64,000 bases of DNA, from NCBI GenBank assembly GCA_032871835.1, contig CM065301.1, positions 28,280,405 through 28,344,404 on the forward strand, written 5' to 3'. The notes under the pieces are model-generated. The model worked only from the letters and a program-made list of their open reading frames with translations, was not told where the DNA came from and ran no database searches. Made by a program: the position numbers and the translations under genes. This DNA is from Dipteronia dyeriana (Eukaryota; Streptophyta; Magnoliopsida; Sapindales; Sapindaceae). The stretch's first letter is position 1; each line of letters starts with the position of its first letter. This document shows positions 22,084 to 34,627 of the stretch, piece by piece.

Positions 22084-22767
22084 GTGTGTATCAGGTATTT
22101 GCTTCATATGTAAATTCTTCTTTTGACTATTGTTTCATGTGCACACACCTATTTGCATCCAATGCAATCTTTTGTATTATTAATTGATATATATATCTTT
22201 TAATTATCCTTTTCAAATATATCAAATATATTAAAAGTGATAATAAGTATTTTAAATTTAAACTTAAATTAAAATACTTAGATAAAAGATTTAGTAAAAG
22301 TAAAATAATCCTATTATTTTATCTTTACCTAAATCCATATATCAACTAACATCCTCCAATTAATAGTTAATTAATAATTCATAATTATCAATATAATTAA
22401 ATAATCTAAATGTTTAATTAATTTAACTATTAACATTAATTAATTAAATAATCTCATTATTCAATTAATTCTCGAATATGTAAGTGTTACCTTTGTAACA
22501 CAATTAATTGGACAATCCAATTAATTTACCGTGATCCTTGTTACCTAAATCGATCGGGCTAGCAAGGGGACTTAATGGACCCACAACATTTTGAGCTCCA
22601 ATAATCCTCGAAATAATTAATTAAACTCTTTAATTAATATTCCTTGATTATTAACTCCGGTGTTATTCCACTAAAAACCCGAAGCTGAACTCTCTCAACT
22701 GTAGACACTTTTACATAGACCGATACAACTCGGTGTCCATCGATATAGCTATTACACATGGTGTGAT
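21589..22767 (-). mobile_element. Copia LTR 2 (reverse), 3' part
   Basis: On the minus strand this continues a Copia LTR that starts TGTTGGGGTTTATGCC at 33643. It contains repeated CTCCAAAC.T.GGTAAGATT blocks near 21635-21710 and an AT-dinucleotide run. At its right edge GTGAT (22763-22767) is duplicated at 32844-32848, showing the SIRE-like insertion. No Copia coding region adjoins, so it is a solo or fragmentary LTR. Its left terminus is obscured by Tat A. Confidence 0.65.
22010..22080. repeat. (TA)n microsatellite
   Basis: About 35 uninterrupted TA units inside Copia LTR 2. The length is likely to vary between individuals and to be hard to assemble. Confidence 0.95.
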
Positions 22768-25363
22768 TGAAAATACAAAACACGGTTAAATGCTCAAGGC
22801 TAACCTAGAGGGGGGGGGGGGGTGGGTGTGAATAGGTTAGGCATCTTTTTCGACTCCCTTAGAAACAAACAAAAGTTTGTACCTCTAGATTGCTTGTATC
22901 ACAATATATATATCAATTAAGACACTTAATCAATATATAAAACAAGTAAAGAGTGATACAAACAAGTAATCATAACACATACAAAATCTATATTATAGAA
23001 AGGAAGTCAACTTACATAAAGAGTTCTATCCATAGTATTCAAATAACAAATACAATTATAAGAGAGATAGAGATAGAGAAAAGTTGACACAAGATATAAC
23101 GTGGTAAACCTCCGTAGAGGAAACATCCACGGGTTAGCAACCACTGGAAAAAAAAATCCACTAGTAGATAAGACAAGTACAATCTCTCAATTGACCCCTT
23201 CACCTAGCCCTCTTGCTCAACAATCCGAGGCATCACACCTTTTGTCAAGACTTCTGCGCTCACCCTTCCGGATCCTCACGACCAAAAGCAAGACTTCTTT
23301 CTCAACTATCCGAGTCCTCCTGACTCTAGTCAAGACTTTCTCGCTCACTTTTTCGGATCCGCACGACCCTAGGCAAGACTTCTTGCTTAACTATAAGAGA
23401 CCTCCCGACTCTAGTCAAGACTTCCTTGCTTGACAATCCGAGGTCTCCCACCTCTTGCCAAGAATTTCTTGCTCAACAACATAGGTCTCACACCTATTGT
23501 CAAGACTTCCTTCTCACAAGGCATCTAGGTGATCATGAATGCAAAACGCAAACAAGCGCGCAACATAGAATGTTATGATCAACACATCCTATGGAAAATA
23601 CTAGACATGAGCATGAATGCACAAGTCAAATGTAGTCTAGTCAATCATGCATGTTTAATCCATCTAGATCATGTAAGATATGTTCAACATTAATTACAAC
23701 CTAGATACATGCATAGATCTAAAACTTGAATCACAAGATATGTTCAATTAATCACATAATCAAGTTTAAATCTCATAAACCAAAAACATGCTAAAATCAT
23801 ATGACAAAGTCATTTAAATTAAAGATAAAGTTCTAGAGCATATTTCTAATCATAGATTCAACAAAACACATGAATAGCTCAAAAGAACACAAGCACATGT
23901 ATCATTGTGAGATTTTGGCCAAAGAGAACCTAATACATGTGAGGAACTATTTTTCACAAAATCAATTAATCAAAAATCATCAAATAGTCTTAGAATCAAA
24001 GCTAGTACAATACAATCCCAAACATGTGAAAACATAGGCAAAATCAAAACCTAACTCAACATGTGAGATTTCAATTGAAACTCAATCTAGCTTTAAATGA
24101 GTTCAAAACTTAAATCAAAACAATCACAAGACACATATATGTTGAAGAAGAAAACCCAAGGCAATTGACCAAGTTTTAAAAGAAAACTTTGAGAGAAAAT
24201 CAATACCTTAGTTGATTTTGGTGCAGTCCCATTTTTATGAGTTTAGACACCAAACAAAGCAATAAAACTAACTCAAACCTTCAGAGAAAATATGGAGGAT
24301 GAATAGAAAAACACTCTTAACTTTGAATCACTCAAATCGGAGTTCAAATGAAGAAGTTATGGTGTTTGGAAGGTGAGAAAATATAGAGAGAAAATTCTGC
24401 ACTCAAGTTTTTAAATTTCTTCTTAGAATGAAATGTGAGAGGGAATGGACATATAATGGAGAGGGAAAGAATAAAAGCAAAAGGACCAAAATGACCTTAA
24501 GTGCACCAAGCATGCTTGCTTCTTGAGATGGCACGTGGGCATCTCGGGGCAGCAAGCACTTTGTCCCGAGATGGCCACGCGCCATCTCGGGAAAGAGTGC
24601 TTGGTTGCACTTCTTTTCCTCACGCGCTTCCCTCGCGTTCTTCTACTGTTCTCCGGCCTCCGAACTCGGAATTTGAATCCGTTTACGGATTACAAACCGT
24701 AACTCTCTCATGGACATGAACAAGTAAGATACTCAACCCAAAAATTACTAATTCGACTCGATATACCAAGACAAACACAATGTATGCAACATTAGTTGAA
24801 AATGTAGTATCTTTTAATTAGAACTTGAAATCAATAGTATGAGTAACCGAAATGACCGGAACTCAATCAAGAATGATTTAAGGCTAAATTTTAGTTCAAT
24901 ATCCATGTTATACCAACATATATACATACAAACATAATTCACACTAGAATGCAAACTACATAGAGATAGTCTCTAATCATGCATTTTCCAAAACATGTTA
25001 TTTTCATACCAGTGCATGATCATTCATCTTCAAGTGTGTGAATGTGTTATACATGGTGCACAACGATGCAGGGACACATATGAATGAATTGTATGTGTGT
25101 GCCTATAATGGTGCACAACAATGCAAGGATACAAATGTATGAATTGTGTGTGTGTGCCTAAGCCTTGTAAGAGAAAGATAAGGTCTTAGTATACCTTTGT
25201 AGAACCATATTGCATCCTTTCTCTTTGAAGATTTTGAACTTGCTTTGACTAGTTGTTCCTTCTTCTTTGAAGCTTGAATAATCATGAATCTAAACAACTA
25301 AATCATTACAAGTAAACATCATTTTGATATGGAATTAATGCCAACACAATCAAAAACCTAACA
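22768..25363 (-). mobile_element. SIRE-like element 1, 3' LTR
   Basis: The LTR begins TGAAAATACAAAACACGG and ends AAAAACCTAACA on the + strand, and lies next to GTGAT. It is 2,596 bases and closely matches the partner LTR at 30301-32843 from end to end. Near its left edge is the AACCTAGAGGGGG...GTGAATAGG tract typical of SIRE/Maximus Copia LTRs. It also has a block of ~50-base CAAGACTTC repeats at 23200-23520 and a hairpin near 24536-24600. Frames inside it are not genes. Confidence 0.9.
24520..24610. repeat. CpG-rich hairpin in the SIRE-like LTR
   Basis: GCATCTCGGGGCAGC and its near complement TGTCCCGAGATGGC form a stem, followed by a further GCGCCATCTCGGG. The same structure is kept at 31995-32085 in the other LTR. 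It lies in the U3-like part and contrasts with the AT-rich surroundings. Confidence 0.6.
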
Positions 25364-25385
25364 ATCTCCCCCTTTGGCAAATTCC
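25364..25385 (-). other. SIRE-like element 1 polypurine tract
   Basis: On the minus strand TTTGCCAAAGGGGGAGAT abuts the 3' LTR start TGTTAGG. The AAAGGGGGAGATTGTTAG arrangement is the classic 3' end of SIRE/Maximus Copia elements. Confidence 0.9.
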
Positions 25386-28166
25386 ATGTCAAAACACCTA
25401 TACATTTACTACAAATATAAAAATGATGATAGGTCACAAAATCACTCCCTCACATTACAATGAGTAAGATTTCTATAACTAATCTTCATCAACTCTTGAA
25501 CTTCATCTTGATCTTCTCTTGAAGCAACCTATAAATCATCTCAAGGCACAATACGTATACAAGAGAAAAACAACAAATGGCAACATATAATATGGATAAG
25601 AATATACAATTAAGTCCACAGATACATGTATCTCCCCCTCAATACATGCCAAAACACAAGAATTCTTAACAAAATCTTAAGACTAATTATTACATGCCAA
25701 TGAAAGTTCAAAATTCACAAAAACAACATAAAAAGAAACTAAGTAACTAACATCTCTTTCTCCCCCTTTTTGACATGAAATGATGCCAAAAGTTAAGAAA
25801 TATACCACAAGACTCAAATACTAGCTACTTGTTCCACCAAAGAAAGTCGTGCGAGTAGTTGATCTAACATAATGCTTGAGAGGTGGTCTTGAACTTGAAG
25901 CAATGCACTCCTCCAACTCTTTTATCCTAACATCTTATTGAACAACTATAACACTAAGTTCATCAATCTTCTCCTTCAAATGTATAGCCCAATCTGGAAG
26001 AATGTTTGTGCTTATCACATGACTATCAGCTTGAGAACTACTAAATAGTCCAAAAGTATCACAAGTCTTACCCTTATTCTTATATGACATGTATGACAGA
26101 CATTTATCACAATATTTTTTCTAAAGGTTGAACTAACACATCATCATCTCTACTCTAGGTTAACTCTAAACACAACACCCCTAATTTCCATCAAAGCATC
26201 TAATAAGGTGACACTTTCTTTATATTCAAGATAAAGCTCTCTAACAGGAGTATCATTCACAACTCCTAACAAGCTCACCCAAGATTCCCAATTTCTATCC
26301 TATAAGCACTTAAGAATATAAGAATCTTTACACTTACCAAAGTTAATGCCTCTCTCTTAAAATATCTTCTTTGTTCCAAAGATCCCTAGATCTTTTGTCC
26401 TTGAAGCTTTGGATCCTTTTGAGGTAGACTTGGCTTTCACAACGGGATTCAATTGATTTCCACTTTCGGTAATCTTAGTTCTTCCCATTTGTTCTTGTGT
26501 TATAAGATGCTATATACATACAACAAACGTGAGTGAAAGACAAAACAAGCATATTAGTCACAAAGATATAAAAACAAAGACATATGACTTAAGAATGAAT
26601 CATCATGCAAGACAAAGATAATGAGTAATATCTTACAAGTATCATTAAGTCAAAATATGCCAACATGTAACAAAATGAAGCATATGAACATATCATAAAA
26701 GAGAACAATGCTCCCCCTTGATAAATGCTAAAATTAAAATAAATGATAGCATAAAGTTCACAAAGATGTTCACACAATCACACATTCAAGCAATTTAAAG
26801 AAATATCAACAAAATAAGCTTTATGTGCTCAGGGAGATACACAAAGTTTTTTTCAAGTTCTCTCAAAATTCTTCAACAATTGCTAAAATATCGTCATACT
26901 CATAAACAAAGTGTGTGTGTGTGAGAGATATGCTTCAAATATATATCAAGAAGTAGTTTGATAATCAACATGCAAACAATTTCCAATAACTATTCATCTT
27001 AAGCTTTTTCCATAAAAAGTCAAACCGATTATCATCCATAATTTTTTGCTTTTAAGAGAATAGATTTCAACATATGAGCGTGTGTGTGCATGTGGCTCAT
27101 CATCCCATTTCTGTTTTTCAACCCGAGCTCATTTGATTTTCAACCATACTTTTTTTTAAGCCTTCCTCTTTTTCTTTTTATGCTTTGAATCAAAGAATTT
27201 TTTCTTTTCATGATTCCATTTCAACACTTCTTTGATTTTTCCATTTTTTTTAACATAAACAAAATTCACTTCATGGTAGCTTTCACTCATCACAATGGTG
27301 TAGCTCTTTCCAACATTAGGTAGCTTTCACAACCAATGTGTGTAGCCCTTTCCATGAAGGTGCTCGTTGAGTTCTATGTATTTGTCGAATCAAAATGGAT
27401 ACTAACCATAGGTCATTTTAAATGTGCTTAAGCACAAAAACTTCAAGGTGTATCCAAAGTTTACATATTAGTAAACTCAACCTACTAGCTAAACATATAA
27501 GAGAAGCAAGGTACAATTTTAGAAAACCAAGATTTTATGGCTCATAAGCACATGATCTAAGAGCAATAAGTAGAGACTTATTCAAGATCATTACTTCTCT
27601 AATGAGTAGCTTTCAAAGAATATGAAGCTCATATTTTCAAAAGTAATGCCACTCAATATACTATACACAAACAATCATCAAAGTTAAGATCAATGTGAAC
27701 AATATCACTATTAGATCCTAAAATAGCAAATGTCAATGAGAACCATATGTATGCTATACAAAATTCTCTAATATGACATGCTATGAGATGTATATAAAAA
27801 ATTGAGTCAAAAGATGAATATCTAATAGAACATGCATTAGAGTATAGAGATACCTTTTTGCACATTATATTCACCAAATATCATACTTCCACCCTTTTTA
27901 TGAGCACTCTTGCCTTGAATGTCCTCATGACACCAAGTTGACGATGTTTCACAACAAGAGTATAAAAATCATAATATCTCAACTCAATCAACACATATAT
28001 CAAAAGAACTTCCCTAAAGTTAATCAACAAATTTTGACCATCATAACAAACATGATGTGAGATAACCAAGTTCATGTCAATACATGAAGTATTCAAAGCT
28101 AGCAAGTAAGAATTCTCAACACAATTGATATATTGCCTCAAAGTAATCTCATATGTTCTTCTTATA
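25386..28166 (-). other. SIRE-like element 1 non-coding region in place of pol
   Basis: This 2.8-kb region lies between the gag end and the polypurine tract. Reading all frames, I find no protease, integrase, reverse transcriptase or RNase H motifs. Extra polypurine-like words occur on the minus strand near 25630 (GAGGGGGAGATAC), 25765 (AAAAAGGGGGAGA) and 26712 (CAAGGGGGAGCATTG). It seems to be a spacer with repeated polypurine tracts, as in other SIRE 3' regions. Confidence 0.6.
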
Positions 28167-30196
28167 TTAGTGATAAGAGCACTCACCCTTGAACCACTTG
28201 TTTTTGGGTGTACCTACACAAACATTTCCAATATCATCCTTGACAACAATGTTAAATCTAGAGTAAAGTCCTTCAATAACTTGATTAACAAGAATATCAT
28301 TAACACACTCTTCCTTAACATTTTCAACACAAACTTTGTCAAGTTGAACAAGATTAGTTTTCTTTCTACTCCAAACTTCTTTTCATGCTTAGCAATATTA
28401 TCATGTTTTTCAACTTTCAAATCCTTAGCATGTTCAAGTTGAAGTTTAATCTCCTTATCTCTAGATTCATTTCCTAATTTGCATTTTTCAATATATTTAA
28501 AACACCTAGGCATAATGAGACCTATTGTGTTGCAATAGTGGCAAATTGGAATAAAAGATGAGATAGTACCTTTTGAACTTGAACTAGCTCCACTAGGAGT
28601 TTGCAAAGATACCTTGTTCGCCAACTTCTTCTTGGCTTTTGATCTTCTCTTCTTGTGTGGTTTATTATCAATCACGACTTCACCCAAGTGAGTAGAAAGT
28701 GGTGCTTCCAAGAGCTCCTCTTCAACTACCAAGTCGTCTTCACCACTATGAGAGTTAACGAGATTCCTAACACTAGACACACTTACCGAATCATTCACTA
28801 AGTCCTTGATGGCCTCCTTAGCCGTGTCTATTTCTTCCATTAATTCTTGTTCTCTCTTCCTCAAAGAAGATATCACATTATCCTTCTCAAGGTTTATCTT
28901 TTCAAGTTCTCTAAACTTCTTCATAATATCACATTTCTCACCAAGAAGTCTACGAGTGACAATCACAAACTCATCTAGTTGTTTCTTGATCAAATCATCC
29001 TTCTCAACTACCTCTCTTAGAGCATTATCTCTAACTTCTTCAAGCTTTTCTATCTTGTCCAACAACTCAAGATTAGTAGGAATGGAACTAGAGCTTCCAT
29101 GATGATTTGCATCAAAGTTCTTGTTCAAAGATATTGTACCATCAACATCTAGTGGACAATGAGAAGCCGTTAGAGCTACAAAGTTGCTCACCAACTTTTC
29201 ATCACTTGAAGACTCACTGCTAGAGCTCTCATTATCACTAGAATTATCATCCTCCAACTAGTCACCAACACTTTGCCTTTCTTGTCTTACTTAGATGGCT
29301 TCTTGGTGCACTCACTAACAAAGTGACCGAAACCATGACAATTGTAGCATTGAACATCTTTCTTGTTCATGGCTTGACTATTCTTTTCATTCCTTGAAGA
29401 TGATGTTTTCTTAGCTCTTTTTTCCTTAGAAGACTTGCCTCTAGGCTTGGCATTCTTCTTTAGAAACTTCTTGAACTTTCTAACCAAAATAGCCATCTCT
29501 TCATTTTCATCATCACTCTCCTCTTCAATAGCATTAAGAGCGATTCCCTTACTCTTAATATTTGGCTTCAAGCACATTTCATAAGTTTGGAGAGACTCAA
29601 GCAACTCATCAATGCTCATACTATCCACATCCTTGCTTTCCTCAATGGCCGTCACCTTTGATTTAGATCTTAGGAAGAGACCTAAGGATTTTCCAATTTA
29701 AACGCTCTTTTGAGATAGGTACTCTAAGTGCTTGACATTGGTTAGCAATGTTAAGAAGCAGAAGTTGAAAGTCTTTAAACTTTTCTTCTTCACTCATACT
29801 CAAACCTTTAAATTGTGATGCCAACATTTGAAGCCTCGATTTCTTCATCGCTAAGGTTCATTCATTAGTAACTTGGAGAGTATCCCAAGCTTCCTTTGTG
29901 GATTCAAGATTTTGAATGTAGGAGAATTGATGCCCATCAACTCCTCCAAAGATGGTATTCATAGCACGATGATGCCACTTAGCAACCTCAAACTCATTCG
30001 TTGTCCATTCACTCATTGGCTTGAGTATCATGGTTCCATCCTCTTGAACCTTTGTGGGAGGACTATAACCTTCTTCCACTACCATCCAAGCCCTTTCATC
30101 AATAGTGCGGATGTAGGCTTTCATCCTCAACTTCCAATACCCATAGTTAGTGCCTCAAAGTAATGGTGGCCTAGTATTTGAGGCTCTTTCCGCCAT
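28167..30196 (-). pseudogene. SIRE-like element 1 gag
   Basis: This is a Copia gag of about 660 codons, broken by stops and frameshifts. It starts at 30196 (MAERAS), then a stop, then YGYWKLRMKAYIRTIDERAW, the N-terminal UBN2/DUF4219-like part. LASQFKGLSMSEEEKFKDF and ERLNWKILRSLP follow. A zinc knuckle CYNCHGFGHFVSEC (C-X2-C-X4-H-X4-C) lies near 29340. After an acidic Ser-rich stretch and a long coiled coil (about 29060-28800) comes a second knuckle, CHYCNTIGLIMPRC near 28530, in which the His is replaced by Ile. The frame then shifts and ends in PKNKWFKGECSYH at 28167. No pol frame follows. Gag normally packages the element RNA. Confidence 0.85.
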
Positions 30197-30269
30197 TACA
30201 TCATCTTGTAAACCCATGACTTCAAAAGCTTTGCAAAAACCTTGAATGTATCACTTGGACTCTCACTAA

Positions 30270-30300
30270 GTACAATCTAGTGTCCTGCTTTGATACTGAT
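30270..30300 (-). other. SIRE-like element 1 primer-binding site
   Basis: Just inside the 5' LTR the minus strand reads ATCAGTATCAAAGCAGGAC. This is a mutated TGGTATCAGAGCAGG, the initiator-methionine tRNA site used by Copia elements. It fixes the element's orientation. Confidence 0.8.
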
Positions 30301-32843
30301 TTAAAATACAAACACGGTTGAATACTCAAGGTTAACCTAGAGGGGGGGAGGGGGGGTGAACAGGTTAGACACCTTTTTCGACTCCCTTAGAAACAAACAA
30401 AAGTTTGTCCCTCTAGATTTCTTGTATCACAATATATATATCAATTAAAGACACTTAATCAATATATAAAACAAGTAAAGTGTGATACAAATAAGTAATC
30501 ATAAGACATACAAAATCTATATTATAGAAAGGAAGTCAACTTACATAAAGAATTCTATCCATAGTATTCAAATAGCAAATACAAATATAAGAGAGATAGG
30601 GATAAAGAAAAGTTGACAAAAGATATAACGTGGTAAACCTTCGAAGAGGAAACATCCACAGGTTAACAATAACCAGCAAACAAAATCCACTAGTAGATAA
30701 GACAAGTACAATCTCTCAAGTGACCCCTTCACCTAGAAACTACCCTCCTATCCTACTCATGACGATGTCACCCTCTTGCTCAACAATCCGAGGCCTCACA
30801 CCTCTTGTCAAGACTTCGTCTCTCACCCTTTCGGATCCTCACGACCCTAGGCAAGACTTCTTGCTCAACTATCTGAGTCCTCCCGATCTAGTAAAGACTT
30901 CGTTGCTTGACAATCTGAGGTCTCCCTCCTCTTGCCAAGACTTTCTTGCTCAACAACATAAGTCTCACACCTTTTGTCAAGATTTCCTTCTCACAAGGCA
31001 TCTAGGTGATCATGAATGCAAAACGCAAATAAGCACACAACATAGAATTCTATGATTAACACATCCTATGGAAAATACTAGACATGAGCATGAATGCACA
31101 AATCAAATGTAGTCTAGTCAATCATGCATGTTTAATCCATCTAGATCATGTAAGATATGTTCAACATTAATTACAACCTAGATACATGCATAGATCTAAA
31201 ACTTGAATCACAAGATATGTTCAATTAATCACATAATCAAGTTTAAATCTCATAAACCAAAAACATGCTAAAATCATATGACAAAGTCATTTAGATTAAA
31301 GCTAAAGTTCTAGTGCATATTTCTATTCATAGATTCAACAAAGCACATGAATAGCTTAAAAGAACACAAGCACATGTATCATTGTGAGATTTTGGCCAAA
31401 TAGAGCCTAATACATGTGAGGAACTATTTTTCACAAAATCAATCAATCAAAGATCATCAAATAGTCCTAGAATCAAAGCTAGCACAATAAAATCCCAAAC
31501 ATGTGAAAACATAGGTAAAATCAAAACCTAACTCAACATGTGAGATTTCAATTGAAACTCAATCTAGCATGAAATTAGTTCAAAACTTAAATCAAAACAA
31601 TCACAAGACACATATATATGTTGAAGAAGAAAACCCAAGGCAATTGACCAAGTTTTAAAAGAAAACTTTGAGAGAAAATCAACACCTTAGTTGATTTTGG
31701 TGCAGTCCCGTTTTTGTGAGTTTAGACTCCAAGAACAGCAATAAAACTACCTCAAACCTTTAGAGAAAAGATGTAAGATGAATAGAAAAACACTCTCAAC
31801 TTTGAATCACCCAAATCGGAGTTCAAATGAAGAGGTTATGGTGTTTGTAAGGTGAGAAAATATTGAGAGAAAATTCTGCACTCAAGTTTTTAAATTTCTT
31901 CTTAGAAGGAAATGTGAGAGGGAAGGGAAATATAAAGGAGAGGGAAAGAATAAAAGAAAAAGAACCAAAATGACCTTAAGTGCACCAAGCATGCTTACTG
32001 CCCTAGATGTCACATGGGCATCTCGGGGCAGCAAGCATTCTGTCCTGAGATGGCCACGCACCATCTCGGGAAAGAGTGCTTGGTTGCACTTCTTTTCCTC
32101 ACGTGCTTCCCTCGCGTTCTTCGACCGTTCTCTGGCCTCCGTACTCGGAATTTGAATTTGTTTGCGGATTACAAACCATAAATCTCTCTTGCACCTGGAC
32201 ATATAAGATACTCAACCCAGAAAAAAATAATTCTACTCGATATATGAAGATGAAGACAATGTATGCAACATGAGTTGAAAGTGTAGTATCTTTTGACTTA
32301 AAACTTGAAATCAATAGTATGAGTAACCGAAATGACCGGAACTCAATCAAGAATGATTTAAGGCTAAATTTAAGTTCAATATCCATGTTAGACAAACATA
32401 TACACTTACCAACACAATTCATACTAGAATGCAAACTACATAGAGATAGTCTCCAATCATGCATTTTCCAAAACATGTTATTTTCATACCAATGCATGAG
32501 CATTCATCTTCAAGTGTGTGAATGTGTTATACATGGTGCACAACGATGCAGAGACACATATGAATGAATTGTATGTGTGTGCCTATAATGGTGCACAATG
32601 ATACAGGGACACAAATGTATGAATTGTGTGTGTGTGCCTAAGCCTTGTAAGAGAAAGATAAGGTCTTAGTATACCTTTGCAGAACCATATTGCATCCTTT
32701 CTCTTTGAATACTTTGAACTTGCTTTGACTAGTTGTTCCTTCTTCTTTGAAGCTTGAATTATCATGAATCTAAACAACTAAATCATTACAAGTAAACATC
32801 ATTTTGATATGGAATTAATGCCAACACAATCTAAAACCTAACA
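30301..32843 (-). mobile_element. SIRE-like element 1, 5' LTR
   Basis: This is the partner of the 22768-25363 LTR, 2,543 bases, ending AAAACCTAACA and followed by the TSD GTGAT (32844-32848). Differences from its partner are scattered substitutions, fewer CAAGACTTC repeat units (about 30775-30995) and an extra CTACCCTCCTATCCTACTC block near 30740. The whole element, 10,076 bases, is complete at both ends. Confidence 0.9.
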
Positions 32844-33643
32844 GTGATCCTCCACAATAGTTCATAATTATAGCTGGATCTTAATGTCCGTTATTCCCCT
32901 CTAATTACATATATCATTTAAGTACCATTGATTCTCTAATTGACAATAAATCCTATTTCCTTATGAAATTAGAAGAGCCCTCATATTGTCCAAGCTCTGA
33001 ATCAACCCTTAAGGGAACTACCATATACCTCTCATAAGAAGGAGTGGATTCCACTATTGTGTAGAAACCTTCCCAGCCACAAGCCAAACCGTAATCCCAA
33101 CATATGGAGCATATTGATAGGGAACAGCATCCGACCTCACCCATGGTATATCAAAGAACACGATCTTACCTGAAGGAGTCGATAAGACACTCAGGATTAA
33201 AATCACCCACATATAGCCATCGTTAGTTTATATATATGAATCTCATCGTTAAACGGATCTTAGTGAGAGATTCATATAGATCATGGCCCAGTCCTATATG
33301 ATCATATCATACAAGGTGCCTCTATACCCATATCTCATATGAATGATTCAGGATAGAATCATCGTACATTATGGAATGGACCGCAGCTATAGATTAACCA
33401 CATATAAAGTACCCACTTTATTTGCTATCTATGGGCTTTTTAGATTGCACGTCTCTTATTGTATCCATCCATATATGACACTCATATACACAGTCCGAGA
33501 TTACATCCGGCAATCTTAGATGTTAAATATATGCACAAGTTATAAAATAAACAACACAACAAGAATGAATTGAACTTTTCCTTTTATTTATTTCATAAAT
33601 CCGTTTACAAATTACATCTTTAAGGCATAAACCCCAACATCAA
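32844..33643 (-). mobile_element. Copia LTR 2 (reverse), 5' part
   Basis: On the minus strand this starts TGTTGGGGTTTATGCC, a common plant Copia LTR start, and runs to the GTGAT duplication. It joins 21589-22767 as one LTR of about 2 kb. On the + strand the right flank is TCAAG. The matching left TSD is not found because the left side was replaced by Tat A and a deletion. Confidence 0.65.
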
Positions 33644-34627
33644 GGAGGATCATCATTACCAGGAGATCTACACAGCCCTCCTAATGCCCTAGACTGGATT
33701 AATCCCTCTAGAAGGATCGCCATAATATGTCGACAATAATCGCCTCAAGACCAAGGACTGGTTGGGGAAGCCCCCTCTCTATCCTTGATGCCTCGGCCTG
33801 GCACCACCTCCCGCCAAGAAGGGTCTGAGTGTAAGAGCTTAGTTGCCATCCAGATCTCGAGACCAGGACAACTAACTAAGCTTTCTTGTTGCCTTGGTCG
33901 GGTGACCTTCCTTAAGAAGGGTATAAGTATAGGAGCATAATTGCCATCCAGATTTCATGATACCCTGATCTGGACCAGTCCTACCAGGAGGATAGTCATA
34001 ATATACCGATAAAGGTCACCTCGAGTCCAGGGATTGGTCGGGGAAACCCTTTTACTACCATGATGCCTTGGTCAAACTACCTCCCCCAAAAGGATCTGAG
34101 TATAATAACATAGTTGTCTGCTAGATCACGAGGTCAGGAAAACACAAACGGTCATCCTGCTACCTTGCCCAGGGAAACCCCACCAGGAAGGATCTGGATG
34201 GCATTCCTGCCAACCAGGATCCAGTTTTCCCAAGTACTAGGATTCATAGAACAGGAATACCAGGTACCCAGATTCACCTACTTGCTTTTGCCTGTGTACT
34301 GTGATTCTTGGAAAAGGAATGCTAGGTACCTAGGTTAGCCGTAGGAGCTTCATCCCACATGATCGAGCAGTACGCTGGATTCAACTATGTGTAAAGACTT
34401 GGTTTGAAAGTGGCCTTAGTTGCCTACCAGGATCTTTTTTGCCTAAGTACCAGGATTCCTAAAGTAGGAATAACAGGTAACCAGATTCGCCTGAGCCAAG
34501 TATGCTGAGAACAATTTTCATTTCAAGTAAAGGCTATATGTAAGAAGAGATAGGAAAGTTCTTCAAGTGTTACATATCCTGACTCAATCCCCAACTATGT
34601 ACCGGTGTTAAAGTCACGGGGGACTTC
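33644..34627 (+). mobile_element. Tat element B 3' internal region
   Basis: This is non-coding 3' sequence of Tat B. It carries degenerate copies of the same repeat as 16490-16970 (AAGAAGGGTCTGAGTGTAAGAG near 33818) and CCAGGATCC.GTTTTCCC.AGTACC-type repeats near 34200-34460. It ends in the polypurine tract CACGGGGGACTTC (34615-34627). The antisense gene of Tat A has no counterpart here. Confidence 0.7.

Noticed and set aside
22811..22825. G-run followed by TGAATAGG (also at 30343 and 59431) as a possible G-quadruplex regulatory site
   Set aside because: It is a constant feature of the SIRE-like LTR end and its length varies by slippage. I kept it only as LTR evidence.
23101..23433. 110-codon + frame, and the similar one at 30630-31055
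   Set aside because: Both lie inside the SIRE-like LTR repeat block on the strand opposite to the element. They reflect repeats, not a gene.
23200..23520. CRISPR-like array of ~50-bp repeats
   Set aside because: The units are degenerate and have no unique spacers between constant repeats. The context is a plant LTR, so these are LTR minisatellites.
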